Part shown: positions 21,575 to 32,453 of the stretch, piece after piece
Position numbering within the stretch: the stretch's first letter is position 1
Layout: every line of letters begins with the position of its first letter
DNA from: Dichomitus squalens LYAD-421 SS1
Taxonomy: Eukaryota > Basidiomycota > Agaricomycetes > Polyporales > Polyporaceae
DNA: 64,000 bases
Assembly (NCBI RefSeq): GCF_000275845.1
Contig: NW_006766884.1
Coordinates: forward strand, 1,668,357-1,732,356
Reading direction: 5' to 3'
Notes under the pieces: generated by a model
Told to the model about the DNA's origin: nothing
What the model saw: only the letters and a program-made list of their open reading frames with translations
Databases searched by the model: none
Program-made: the position numbers and the translations under genes

Positions 21575-24500
21575 TGGAAGAGGCGATGGAAGCACTGAGA
21601 GCAGGAAGCTCAAATAGCGTAGAGTTGTGGAGAAGAAGAGAGCAGCGCGGTGGTCATAGAGACGTCAAGCACAATGCGAAGACCTCCATGCACACAAGGT
21701 TATTTGTATTGGCACAGCCAATATAGACAGAGCCTCGTGCTCAGAGAGACACCGAGGTGGCGGCAGGGGGAACTAAACAGGAAGCAGCGGAAGTATGTCA
21801 GTGAGGGCAAAATGAAGGTAGATAAGATGTTATCGACTCGCCGAAGGCGCACAGAATATCCGTGAGGTGTTTGACCACCCTGCGGCGCCAATGATGCCGC
21901 AACGATGGCATCGGTACACCTTGCCTGACAACGTTGCTCCCGTGATGTCAGGCGGGGATGCCTCCGGTCAAACTATGCAGGGCCGGAACACAGCATACGC
22001 ATGGGGGATTGCCACATCGACCGTGCCAGGGAGACCGCTCATCGTCCCGAACCGGTGGAGTGGGCAGTCATCTGAATCAGGTCTGCCGGCCAGAAGGCAT
22101 TTCCGTTCGTTGTTTCGCGGACCCCAAGCGGACCCTGACGGACCTGAGAATGGCAGTGTCGAGCAGGTCGGAATGTCGGGAACGAAATTATAAACTTTTG
22201 AGTATCTCCATGGCTCACCGGCCCTTCGGCACACACCGAACGACACCGTCCGACAGGAGTGTCCGTGCTATCTCCGTGCGGGCCTGACGACGGACGAGAG
22301 CGTGGCCAATCGGGTGCCTATATCGGAGAAAGCGGGCAAGAAACGACGACGAGTGGCTCTTCCTGGGAACTTGGGAACTGGGAGCGTCCTGTGAGCGTCG
22401 TAGCGCCGCAGGGTCCACGTCGGCGGCCTGTGAATGCGATTCGGACGCATTTGCGAGATGTCGTTGGCAGAGTTCGATAGCATTAGATAGGATCACAACA
22501 GCTTCTCCCAATCGCCCCATCGTGCCACAGACCGTCTCCCGGACCTACAAGCAATCTGGCCTGCGACTCGGAGCCTGAGAGCGTCTTCATCAGGACTCTG
22601 TGCGCATATCTCCGTTGTCGGACGATCGACATGTGTCTTCTTGCGTAACCGCGCACATGTGTTTACCATGCGCCCCGCATCACTCGCACCCTGCCTGCAC
22701 AACTTGCTCTCCCCCGTCCACCCGCCGCGGGCCCTGGTATGTATCGATAATCTCCGTCGCCACCGTCCCCGTGTCGGCCGTACTCTCTTCCTCACAGTTT
22801 TCCCTCATGGCCGTCGTCTGCTGTCCCACCGGTCCGACTCTCAGATCCCACCCTCTGCCCCGGTCTGTCATCTGCAGCTCTCGTGGATCCCTGTCGCCGT
22901 CCCTGCATCACCTTCGCACGTACTGTGCATGGCCCCCATGACTGCCCGTGGCCCGGTAGCACAGATCACCATACTCGTCCTGAATCCTGCCCACACAGCC
23001 GCCCGTCCGCCTGTGCGGTGGATCCCTATCCCAATCATGTCTCCCCTTCCACGCACTTTCCGCTCTTGATCTACACTGCTGTCGGATAGTACATGCCGCC
23101 GTCCCACATACCCACCGTCGTATTGTTCCGTCGCACGGTCAGCCACGTCGACTGCGCGCCATGCCCCCCCCCGGACATATCGTCCCTTGCCCGAGCGACG
23201 CACAATGCCCGTTCCCCGGACAATTGTCTCCACGGGGTTTCCCAGGGCGCTTAAGGGTCATTACAGGAAGCTCGTAGGGATCGGAACCGTTTATCGCGAT
23301 GTACTAAATTACAATAGCTTCGTCGATCCCCGGATAACAGTCAGGGGACTACCGCCTTCTCAACACCCTTCGTGCAGGTCCTCCATTACGCCGTCAGCCA
23401 GTACGTGCTATCCGGATCCCCAATCTGACACTGTGTTCGTTCGATTTGTTCACCCGAGACGTGCCGTGCATTGAACAGCGGCGGAGCCTCGGGTCACATC
23501 AAGACTGGCTCAAAACACATATGCAGGAAGCGGTACTTTAGCCGCATGACACTTCCATACTACCTGCTACGGTGGCGCAGGCGCATGTCAAATAGTCGAA
23601 TGCCAGCGTTTTCGCCTCTTAACGAGCGTACATGACTACCACGGCGCCTCTGTGCAACGCCAACGTGACTGGCCTCGCTGCGAACACTTGATGCTGTCGA
23701 ATTTATCGCATCAATAGTGCGTATCATATTCGCTACCCCACCATTACAGCGGCTGATCCCCAAGGCGGGCGACCACAGGGCATGACTATGGGGCTTAGGA
23801 TGGACTAGCTAGTGTCATAGAGGCGTAGTGGTCGCAAGGTTTGCGCGCATGAAACGGCCGCATCATGGTAGTTGCTGCGAACCTCGGGCGCAAAGGAACG
23901 CCGTCCTAACACTCACGCCTGTGCCGCGCTTCCATCACGTATCTCGAAGAAGGTAATATTGGCAGTCCTGAGCTTCCGCCGCGGAGCAATGTTTTAATCA
24001 TACAATCGTATTCCGTGCCTTTCCGGCATGGTGACGTTTTGAGCGCAGCCGTCTCCTTCACCGCCGACGTATCGAGTCTGAGGAGCAGCCTCCAGGCGCT
24101 CGAAGTCCCGCAAAGTCCGGGCTGACTGAAAACGCCGCTCAGCCGCCCTGAATTCAACCTGTCCCGCGGTGGACACCTTGTGTGGACCCGTCGTCACGCA
24201 CCCTTGACACTATCATGAAAGCCTTGCGCCTCGCTTCGCTGTGAACTCCGTGGAGCGGACTCGCAAACGCCCTCGCGGGTGCGTAGAGTTGGTTTTACTC
24301 GTCATCCAATTCCCACTCATATCTCTCCGTCCGTCTCTTCACATAGTCTTGGGCCTGTCTGGCGATGCCTGGTCCCTGAACTTTTGCGTCTGTCCTCCGT
24401 GCCTGATATGTCATACGGCCATGGGTTGACATTGTTTGATGATCCAACCATCAAGTGCGACCGGACATGTCCAAGGGCAAACAGAACGCCTAGACATGCT

Positions 24501-24680
24501 GAGACTACCTGTCTGATACAATTTCTTCGGACCGCACCAGGGCATCGGCGCTCCTGAAGCTCGACTCCTTGTCTTTCAGATGCTGGATGCTGTGGCATTC
24601 TCCGCAGACCGCTCTTACCAGTAGTCTGCGGTATGTTGTGGCAGCTAACCTGTTCTGACTCTCCTATCGGTTATAAATAA
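21575..24680. other. Gene-poor stretch upstream of the Zn2Cys6 gene
   Basis: About 3.1 kb with only short, unrelated open frames on both strands. No domain, tRNA or tandem repeat is recognised. Some of it may be a long upstream regulatory region for the Zn2Cys6 gene or decayed repeat sequence. Confidence 0.4.
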
Positions 24681-25297
24681 TAGGGGTGGTCAGAGTTCAC
24701 GATTCTGAGGCGATTCTGAGACCGATTCTGGTGCGATTCTGATTTCCCGAATCGCATTCAAATCGACCTGTATTCTGACCACCCGTGTTGCAAAGCGATT
24801 ATGAACACAATTCTGGTACTACGATTCTGCATTTCTCGACTGTTTACTCAACGTCTGCCTTTGGTTTGGGGCTCTATCGCGCCCTTGAACATCCTACATA
24901 TTCACAAAGAACAAGACAAATCGACTCTGCATTTTTTTCCGACCGAAATCAAGCCAATTTGAGGCGAAATCGCCACTATAGGTGCAGATTCTCTGTAGAA
25001 AGTCGTTGTTTCGACACGGTTGCCTCGAGAGGTTCCTATGCAACTATCCTGTCACTGGAATATGCATGAGATAGATCCCGTATTGGCAATAGACGGGGAG
25101 ACAGGTGGGACAAAGGGAGTCGACGCAGAATCGCGAGCAACAGAATCGCGATTCCGGAGGTAGAAGCTCCTCCGGAGGAGCTTCTGCGATTCTGCGCGAT
25201 TCTGCGAAAATCGCGATTCTGGCGACAAAATCGCCTCCAGAATCGTCCTCTAGAATTGCTCCAGAATCGCACAGAATCGTGCACTCTGACCACCTAT
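24681..25297. mobile_element. MITE-like element with terminal inverted repeats and GATTCTG motif arrays
   Basis: The left end GGTGGTCAGAGTTCACGATT (from 24684) is matched in inverted orientation by the right end, whose reverse complement reads GGTGGTCAGAGTGCACGATT (from about 25294). That is 19 of 20 positions, and the identity continues into CTG. Both ends run into clusters of GATTCTG (left) or its complement CAGAATC (right), so the outer 100 bases at each end are inverted copies of the same word-rich sequence. The middle has no transposase-like frame. A further CTGACCACCC at about 24775-24784 forms a second inverted copy of the end close to the left terminus. No clean target-site duplication is seen; TA or a TATAA-like target is possible. 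The TAGGGGTGG end resembles hAT-type termini, but the superfamily is not proven. Confidence 0.6.
25162..25185. repeat. 24-base perfect palindrome inside the MITE-like element
   Basis: A self-complementary sequence centred at 25173/25174 with core CTCCTCCGGAGGAG. It lies in the right part of the element between GATTCTG and CAGAATC words, so a longer imperfect hairpin could form around it. Confidence 0.8.
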
Positions 25298-26524
25298 AAT
25301 TGTGGAAATTTCCCCATGGTCCCAAATCGGTGAGCTTGTTCATTTCCGGCCCGTATGAATGACAATTTCTGACTGGAATTAGCGGCACGGCGTATTCATA
25401 GACCCCCGAGACGGTGGCTCAAAGTCAATGTCGCCGGGAGCATAGGTCACATCCGGGCATGTGAAGGCTGACGATACGCCCATTCTGTGCGCCCACCTTA
25501 GCTTCATGAGCACCTTATGAGTCACCCGCAGATCGTTCTATATGACTGCCTCGGGGTGCGAGAATTGCGTGCTGTAGTTTGATCTCTTTCGACATGTAGG
25601 TGGCGTATGTGCTCCCGAGCATGGGCGCATGCTCCCATGCTCATCTGCTGAGTGCCACCTTGCTATCACCGGAAGGCTTACACAGAGATAGTTCTTTCTT
25701 CACGCATGCGAAGGCGCTCGCAATTGCAAGTGTTCACCGGGCGTATCTAGAGGCTTCGTTGACCACAGGGCCGCTTACCTGCCACTCAGAAACCCCTCGG
25801 CATCATCGCCTCTTTGCCGCTACAAACTCTATCGCAGCGCTGGTCCCTTCATCACCTGGGGTAGCCCGCAGGTACACACTAAACATAACTGTGGGGCTCT
25901 GATCGCGCTGATACTGGCTTGCCTCCTGCCAGGCTCCCTAGCAGTCACCTACCCCTGCCCATGCGCACTCGCACGACACCCCTGGCGTCTCCCCACCTCG
26001 CCTCACTGAGCGCGGTGCAACGGGTTTGGTCCGACCGTTGTCGGATAGTGTATCTCTTGCAGGATGGTGACCCCCGGCTTGGCTTGCCGTCAGGGGCGCG
26101 CAACCGTGTCAGAATGGGCGTGTAACGGTCATCCATTCGCGTCGCCGTGCGCGAGCCAAAGTGCCCCGGTCGTATTCGCACGCGTTCTCTATCACCGAGC
26201 TGTTTCGATCTCCCCCCAATTGGGTCCATACGTACTCACCCGTTCCAAATCGTGTCCGATGGATGCAACATGCCAGACGTCCATCTATCCGTGTTTGTGC
26301 CTTGTAGTGACCTCGGCCGGGTCTCACCCAGCCCAGACAACGCACATTCCGACAGTGTACACTCGCACATGCACGCACCCGCACCGCATACTGCAGGCGG
26401 CGCAAATACAACGCCCCAACCTGCGTGACGCCGAACGAAATCGCAACGCGTCTCCAGGCTCCGCCCGTTTTGGTAACCGTTCTCCTCCAGCCCCCGACGA
26501 GAAAGGTATGTGCGGCGCTAGCGG
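25298..26524. other. Intergenic, no supported gene
   Basis: About 1.2 kb between the MITE-like element and the 3' end of the esterase gene. Only short frames without recognisable content occur. Confidence 0.45.
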
Positions 26525-28124
26525 CTAGGCACTGAGCGCCGTCGAGAGGGCGTGGGCGAGAATGCTATATGGCCGGCGTAATCAGTACACGGCGGGTGTG
26601 CGAAGACGCGAGGCACAGGAAGAGTTAAGATGCTTACTTGTGCACGGTAAAGAGCGGATGCAATGTATTGAGCCAGCTGCCGGGTTGCCGTCAGTTAGCA
26701 TTATTAGCCGCGGGCCCCTTGCAACCGGATGGACTTCGCTGCAACTCGGGCCTCCCGTGCCTTCGCGGAGGCGGGTGTGCGGCAGGAGACCGAGCAACGC
26801 GCAAGAATATGGTTGCGAGGGAACGGAGCTCGATGGGGAGTTACACTCACAAATAACTGGACACCGGGGCGCACGGCGGTGTTTGAGTCGTCGGCTCAGG
26901 GGTGCCGTTCTGGTACGCATCGCAGAAGCCTGTGCTGTTGACGAACCCAAACGTCTCGGCGTTGTTCAAGAGGGTGTTGAAAATCGGACGGGTGTCGAAG
27001 ACTAGGACCTGGTCGAGGTCCTTGTGCGTCTGATTGAACGCGCGGACGTTCGCCGCCAGCTGAGCGTTGTAGTCTGCGAGCGCGGCAGTAATCTTCCCTA
27101 CAGCCTGAGGGCCCTGCTCGATCAGCAGAGGGGCACGGTTCGTCGGCGGCACAGTCAGGAAAAGGAAAGACCGCGCTCCGTCCTGGTACAGGATCTCGAC
27201 CTGCCGCGAATTTTGTGTCAGCGATAGCGGCGTAAATGGGATGTCCTCAGTCGAGCATCACCGACCTGACTGAATAGTCTCTTCATCAAGACTTTATGGA
27301 AGTCGGATTGGGATGTCACATTTGTCTGCAGTGTCTCAGGTGAACATGTTGTTCCGCAAGACACCCGAGGCGCCATACGCACCCAAGAGAAGGAATTTCC
27401 CTGTACGAATATGGCCCGTAAGCCTTGGATTGGTAAAACATGGACGAAGAATCGGAGACACGTACGACATCATTTATACCAATCCAGAAGGCGAAGAGGC
27501 TATTTGAGCTGTTCCACTCCGCACCTGCCGGCTTCGGGGCCAGTATGTCATGGAACTGCTGCACTTGATCGACGATGGACCTGGGGGCAGGGTGCGTCGT
27601 CGGCTTTCCAATAACGCGTAGAACGGGAGGTTTATGACGTACAGAACCGTCGGCTCGAACGGTGCGACGAGCGCAGCATCGATCGTCGCCCCGCCCGAAG
27701 CAAGGTTAAACACCTTTGACGGCGCCCAGGTCAGCCTTCTTTCGGTAAACGTCGCGCATCATACCTGTGTGTCGGTCACGTTGTACGTGCCACCTATCAT
27801 ATTCACATGCATGTGCTCAGGACCTGCCCTGCGTAGCGGAACCAGATTGCTGATAGCACTTACCGAGGAATTGAACCCAATTAGGGCCATTGGAGGAAGT
27901 CTGTTGGAGGAGGATAGGGCGTGAGAAAGAAAGCGGTTCATGACGATAGCAGATCCTGCACCCACAAAGCCCGGCACGGGTGAGTCCACACCGGCAGAGA
28001 TATTAAAGCCGTCGGTTGTGTAGGAATCGCCAAATGTGAAGAGGAATTGCGTCGTTCCCCATGTGAGCTTGGCGGACGCAATAGATAGCGCCGATAGGAG
28101 ACAGGAAACCTTCCAGAATAGCAT
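26525..28124 (-). CDS. Secreted GDSL acetylesterase, carbohydrate esterase family 16 type
   Basis: Extracellular esterase that probably removes acetyl groups from plant cell-wall oligosaccharides. Nine exons: 28124-27966, 27900-27864, 27793-27765, 27713-27643, 27580-27466, 27400-27266, 27200-26851, 26676-26638, 26564-26525; all phases agree and give 324 residues. A signal peptide covers about residues 1-18 (MLFWKVSCLLSALSIASA). GDSL block I is FTFGDSYTTDG with nucleophile S34, block II NLASGGATID, block III WIGINDV. The C-terminal block reads YFWLNTLHPLFTVH, placing the catalytic His at about H305, with Asn where GDSL enzymes usually have Asp (N302). Several NxS/T sites suggest glycosylation. 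A TATAAAA lies about 125 bases upstream of the start. The family is firm; the exact substrate is inferred. Confidence 0.9.
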
Positions 28125-28936
28125 GGTGGTTCTGCACAGCACGGAGTAACCAACGCTAGAAGCTACAGCTGGCCGTAAACACGACAGACACGAGGAAAAC
28201 GGCGAGGAATCTACGTCTTGCGTTACTCAGGCTGAAGACATGGCAGTTTTATACTGCTCGGCAACTGTATCAGCTGACCGACTTTTCCCCGACCGATCCG
28301 GATGATGTAGACGGGGTCGATCTCGTGCTCGATGTGGCCGCCACAGAAGAGAGCCGTCGGCGCGCGCCGTCAGTAACTGGCTGTTCAGCAGCAGGAAGAA
28401 GGATCAGGCAATGCCGGGGCGAAGGGTATACTCGCGAATTGATTTGGTCACGTATCCGGTGACCACTGTCGTGCTAAGAATTTAGAGGAGCACTCACGGC
28501 CTCGGTGGCAAATTACGCATATTCAGGGAACAGCCGATAACGTGTGCACCGCTGATCACTAAGGGCAACACGCTCGTCCATCCGCGACCTTCCGTGTTAT
28601 TGCTGGAGTCTTTTCGCGGAGCGACGGGATCGGCGGGGAGGAGCGTGAACTTCTACGCGATCCGACGGTGCCTTACGCCGCGCTTGCCGCAGCGGACTCA
28701 GTGGCGTGTACAGACACAGAGATGAAAAGGCGTAATTTCTGACGAGATGATTCATGTAGTGGGCCAAGAAACGAGATCAGCAAATTGTCAGGTATGGCGG
28801 CAGCTGGAGGGCCTCAGCAGCCTAACAAGTCTGAGAATGTCACAAGTTGAATGCGGCATAGACGCTCAACTTCTTCGAAGCCGACCACGGCACGTGGCAA
28901 TCCTCCTCTCCGCGTGCCGTCGCTCCTTACCCCACC
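28125..28936. other. Divergent intergenic region, esterase and AP-2 mu
   Basis: About 0.8 kb between two diverging start codons. It must hold both promoters. Apart from the TATA-like site serving the esterase, no element is recognised. Confidence 0.45.
28247..28253 (-). promoter_or_regulatory. TATA-like box of the esterase gene
   Basis: TATAAAA on the minus strand, 123 bases upstream of the esterase ATG. A clear TATA box fits a strongly regulated secreted enzyme; its use is inferred from position only. Confidence 0.45.
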
Positions 28937-30753
28937 ATGATCTCGGTGAGCTTCAGCTTTGCTTGGACCACGCCGCTGGATATCCAACTTGACGATATCT
29001 TCAGGCCTTCTTCATATTCAACCAGAAGGGCGAGGTACGTCTGCCGGATATTAGCCAGAAGCGGACCGCTTGAGCTCTCTCCCAGGTCCTCATCTCGCGT
29101 CTGTACCGAACGGACCTCAAGTAAGTCTCTTTCACTACCATTGCTCGTACCAATCCCGAACCTACATGAACAACCACAGACGCTCCATCGCCGATGTATT
29201 CCGGATCCAAGTCGTCTCGAATAGTGACGTACGGTCTCCCATCATCACCCTAGGCTCGACGAGCTTTTTCCATGTCCGCGTGAACAACTTGTATGTTGTG
29301 GCGGTGACCAAGTGAGCGCATGCCATTTCCGTTGGTTCTCGCAGTCTCATTGCGTTCTGTCCCCGTTCCCGTAGGTGCAATGCCAACGCCGCCCTAGTCT
29401 TCGAATTCTGCTACCGTTTTACCTCGATCGCGAAATCATATTTCGGGAAAGTGGACGAAGAGGCTGTTAAGAACAACTTTGTGTTGATATACGAATTAAT
29501 CGATGGCGAGTGTTCTCAATCTTGTCGACGGCTCCCTCCGCTTCATGTGCATCCCTGGACCGACAGAAATCATCGACTTCGGTTACCCACAAAACAGCGA
29601 AACGGATACCCTGAAGACATACATTACTACGGAGAGCATCGTATCTTCCAACATTGCTGCCGTATGGCCATCTTCGGTTTCCCTTCCACCGAGTGCTCAC
29701 CTGGGACTGATTACAGGAGGAGTCTTCCAAGATCACAACACAGGCTACCGGCGCAACAAGTTGGCGAAGAGGCGATGTCAAATACAAGAAGAATGAAGCG
29801 TTCGTGGACGTCGTGGAGACAGTAAATCTGAGCATGAGTGCGAAAGGTGGATGTCTTCCCCTATTCCGCCGTGGACAGACTGCTGACGCCCTCTGTAGGC
29901 ACTGTACTGCGCGCCGACGTGGATGGCCATATCCTCATGCGTGCATACCTCTCCGGCACTCCCGAGTGCAAGTTCGGCTTGAACGACAAGCTCGTTATAG
30001 ACAAGAACGATCGTAGCGGGGGCGGAGACGCTGTCCAACTGGATGATTGCACGTTCCACCAGTGCGTCCGGCTGGACGAGTTTGACTCCACCCGCACCAT
30101 CAGCTTCGTCCCTCCTGATGGCGAGTTCGAACTCATGCGGTACCGATCGACGTCGAACGTCAAACTCCCTCTGCGCATCATCCCGACCGTGAACGAAATC
30201 GGGACGACGCAGGTGACCTATGCTGTGACAGTGAAGGCGAACTTCAACAACAAACTGTCGGCGACGAACGTGGTCCTGCGGATACCCACGCCCTTGAACA
30301 CGACTAACGTGGACTGCAAGGTGCCGATCGGGAAGGCGAAGTATCAGCCTGCGGAGAACGTTGTCGTGTGGAAGTGGGTGTCTCTAGCATTCCGATCAGT
30401 TGTATCCTGGGTCATCTGGGCTGATGGCGTGATGCACATAGGATCCCACGACTACAGGGTGGCCAAGAAGTGACCTTCTCTGGCCATGCGCAACTGACGA
30501 GCACGACGACACGTCAAGTCTGGGCCCGTCCACCGATCGACGTCGACTTCCAGGTGCTCATGTTCACATCGTCCGGCCTGATCGTGCGCTTCCTGAAGGT
30601 GTTCGAGAAGAGCAACTACCAGAGCGTGAAATGGGTACGATACCTTACCAAGGCGAGCGGGTCGTATCAAATACGCGTAAGTACCGACACATCTCCTTTT
30701 GCTGGCTTCGACTTGAGAATGAAGTACTGACATGAGACTTCTCATAGTTCTGA
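28937..30753 (+). CDS. APM4: AP-2 clathrin adaptor mu subunit
   Basis: Medium chain of the plasma-membrane AP-2 adaptor, which recognises sorting signals in cargo for clathrin-mediated endocytosis. Ten exons: 28937-28945, 29005-29034, 29086-29120, 29180-29311, 29375-29505, 29567-29640, 29717-29846, 29899-30373, 30442-30676, 30748-30753; 418 residues. The N-terminal longin-like part reads [20 protein letters not shown], then [16 protein letters not shown] and [20 protein letters not shown]. The mu homology domain has [38 protein letters not shown] and [12 protein letters not shown], which are AP-2-type. It ends [18 protein letters not shown]. The first exon has nine coding bases and the last six (TTC TGA). 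Intron 5 (29506-29566) needs a GC donor to keep LIDEIIDFGY in frame. AP-2 rather than AP-1 is inferred from the mu-domain wording. Confidence 0.95.
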
Positions 30754-31893
30754 GGCAAGTGTCCGAGCGATTCGAGGTACTATGGACTGTGACGGCGGTT
30801 TGTACGTTGGAGGATGTATGGATATTTGACGATTCAATGTCATGATGCGGCGTAATCAGACCTCTTAGTCAGAGACTGCATGTTCATTCTTCCATGTCCC
30901 GGTCTCAAGTGAGCATCTGTTTCTTTCTGACATAGAGCGAACTCAGTATGTCAGCGTACAGTGCTAACATCACCGTCACCCCCTGGATGCCTGGTGCTTG
31001 TTCCACCAGAGAGAAGAATGGCACAATCATATTTCTCCAGGCATACAAACGACGATTGTAGAGGCAATTACAAACATGACAGCGGCACCACCTCTAGAGA
31101 TAGCCCCAAAAGGCAGTGTGATAGATCACCCTAGAAGCGCATTTTGGTTTCCCGTTCCCCTCACCGTTCCCAACCCCAGCCGGGAACGGGGACAAGAAGG
31201 TACTTATCCCGAGGACCACGGAAAGGTATGCGCCAGGACCGAAGTCCCTCCCTCGGGAACAGAAGTCTTACCTGCTCCTTGACGTGCACGAAGCCTGGCG
31301 AATCACACCGAGTGCCCTCGCCCAGGGTCGTCGGGTGCGACCAGCGCAACCTCCCCGACCAGCGGGCAACGAAGAACTGGGGAGGGGCCACGGAGGAGAC
31401 GCGTCTTGGCGGGGTCCGGAACGACCGCATATCGGGGCTAGGTCGGGGAGGATCTACGGTATAGGTCGAGGGTGTGAGCGACAGTTCAGTACTGAGGAGC
31501 GGTCGAGGGTACTTACGAGGAAGATAAGCGAGCGGGAGGTGGACAAGCTGTATAGAGATGAGAGATGGGACGAGGAGCAGAAGTGCGTTCAAGGCGCTCT
31601 TCTATGCGTCCTGGTTGGAGGCTGACCGAACAACGGCGGTTCGGTCAGCCTCAGCGGTTGAGAACACTGAACCGTCACATTGAAATGACAGTGCGATCGG
31701 TAGTTGAGAATGTGACGAGCCTGCGAGCATATGCTTTTGGTTCCCCTGTCCACCAGATTCAATTTTGAGTCATGATTTGGATTCAGCTGCAGTAGGTTTG
31801 CGTTCAGGATACGGGCGGACCGCCTTCATGAACATGTGCGGCGATGTTGCATGGCTGCGATATGGAGCTTACGCGGCCTACCGCTGACCTCAG
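30754..31893. other. Intergenic, no firmly supported gene
   Basis: About 1.1 kb between AP-2 mu and the dimeric-barrel gene. A minus-strand stretch around 31210-31440 has some coding character with splice-like ends but no recognisable product and no clear start. A strong hairpin lies at 31618-31652. Confidence 0.4.
31618..31652. repeat. 14-base perfect inverted repeat (hairpin)
   Basis: GAGGCTGACCGAAC (31618-31631) is exactly complementary to GTTCGGTCAGCCTC (31639-31652), with a seven-base loop between. It lies in non-coding DNA about 290 bases upstream of the next gene. It could be an RNA hairpin, a protein-binding palindrome or chance. Confidence 0.75.
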
Positions 31894-31900
31894 TATATAA
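31894..31900 (+). promoter_or_regulatory. TATA box of the dimeric-barrel gene
   Basis: TATATAA, 41 bases upstream of the ATG at 31941. Position and sequence fit a TATA box with a short 5' leader. Confidence 0.55.
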
Positions 31901-31940
31901 ACGAGCGCAAGCGTTCGAGAGAAATCAGACCACATACACT

Positions 31941-32453
31941 ATGACCGCCACCGAGTTTGCAACGCTCAAACTTGTCTACCCCCACGTCTGGGGCTCGCCA
32001 GAGATCCAAGCGTTCTTCGCGACGCTCTCGACCCAGCAGGGAGCTTGGTCTGGCTACCCCCTCCGCTTCTTCGAGGACACTACCGATCCGCGACTCATAT
32101 ACCTCATCACGGGATGGGAAGGCGTGACAGCCCATTACGAGTGGATCAGAAGCGAGCAGAACCAGCAGCTGCTTGAACGCTCGAAGGGCCTGCTTGAGGT
32201 GGAGGGAGTGGCGCATGCGGAGCTGGATAGCGAGGGAGGAGACGCGAAGTTCGTCGTGTGGAAGCAGTGGTCACTGCAAGAGGGAGAAAGCCTCGCGAGC
32301 CATCAAGGAGTTGGGTTAGTAGTGGATCAGGAGGGTCCCTTGGTTTACTCGCTGCAGGGCTATACGAGCGAGGAGGACGCCAAGATTGGTCTCGGAGTTA
32401 GCGAGGACGGGAGGAACACAATTTGCGCGCGCAGATTGACTGTGGACGTCTGA
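31941..32453 (+). CDS. Small dimeric alpha/beta-barrel (ABM-like) protein
   Basis: Single-exon protein of 170 residues starting MTATEFATLKLVYPHVWGSP. It shows the layout of a ferredoxin-like dimeric alpha/beta-barrel protein of the antibiotic-biosynthesis-monooxygenase/EthD kind: FATLKLVYP strand, helix, PLRFFEDTTDPRLIYLITGW strand region, HYEWIRSEQNQQLLERSKGL helix, then a repeat-like second half. Fungal genomes have many such small proteins of unknown role. In-frame codons extend upstream to 31836, but the ATG at 31941 is preferred because a TATA box sits 41 bases before it. The function is not known; the fold is a guess from pattern and length. Confidence 0.65.
   Translation: MTATEFATLKLVYPHVWGSPEIQAFFATLSTQQGAWSGYPLRFFEDTTDPRLIYLITGWEGVTAHYEWIRSEQNQQLLERSKGLLEVEGVAHAELDSEGGDAKFVVWKQWSLQEGESLASHQGVGLVVDQEGPLVYSLQGYTSEEDAKIGLGVSEDGRNTICARRLTVDV

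Noticed and set aside
22600..23069. Overlapping plus-strand frames rich in Pro, His and Cys
   Set aside because: Several frames are open at once in C-rich sequence, which is expected by chance; none has family motifs.
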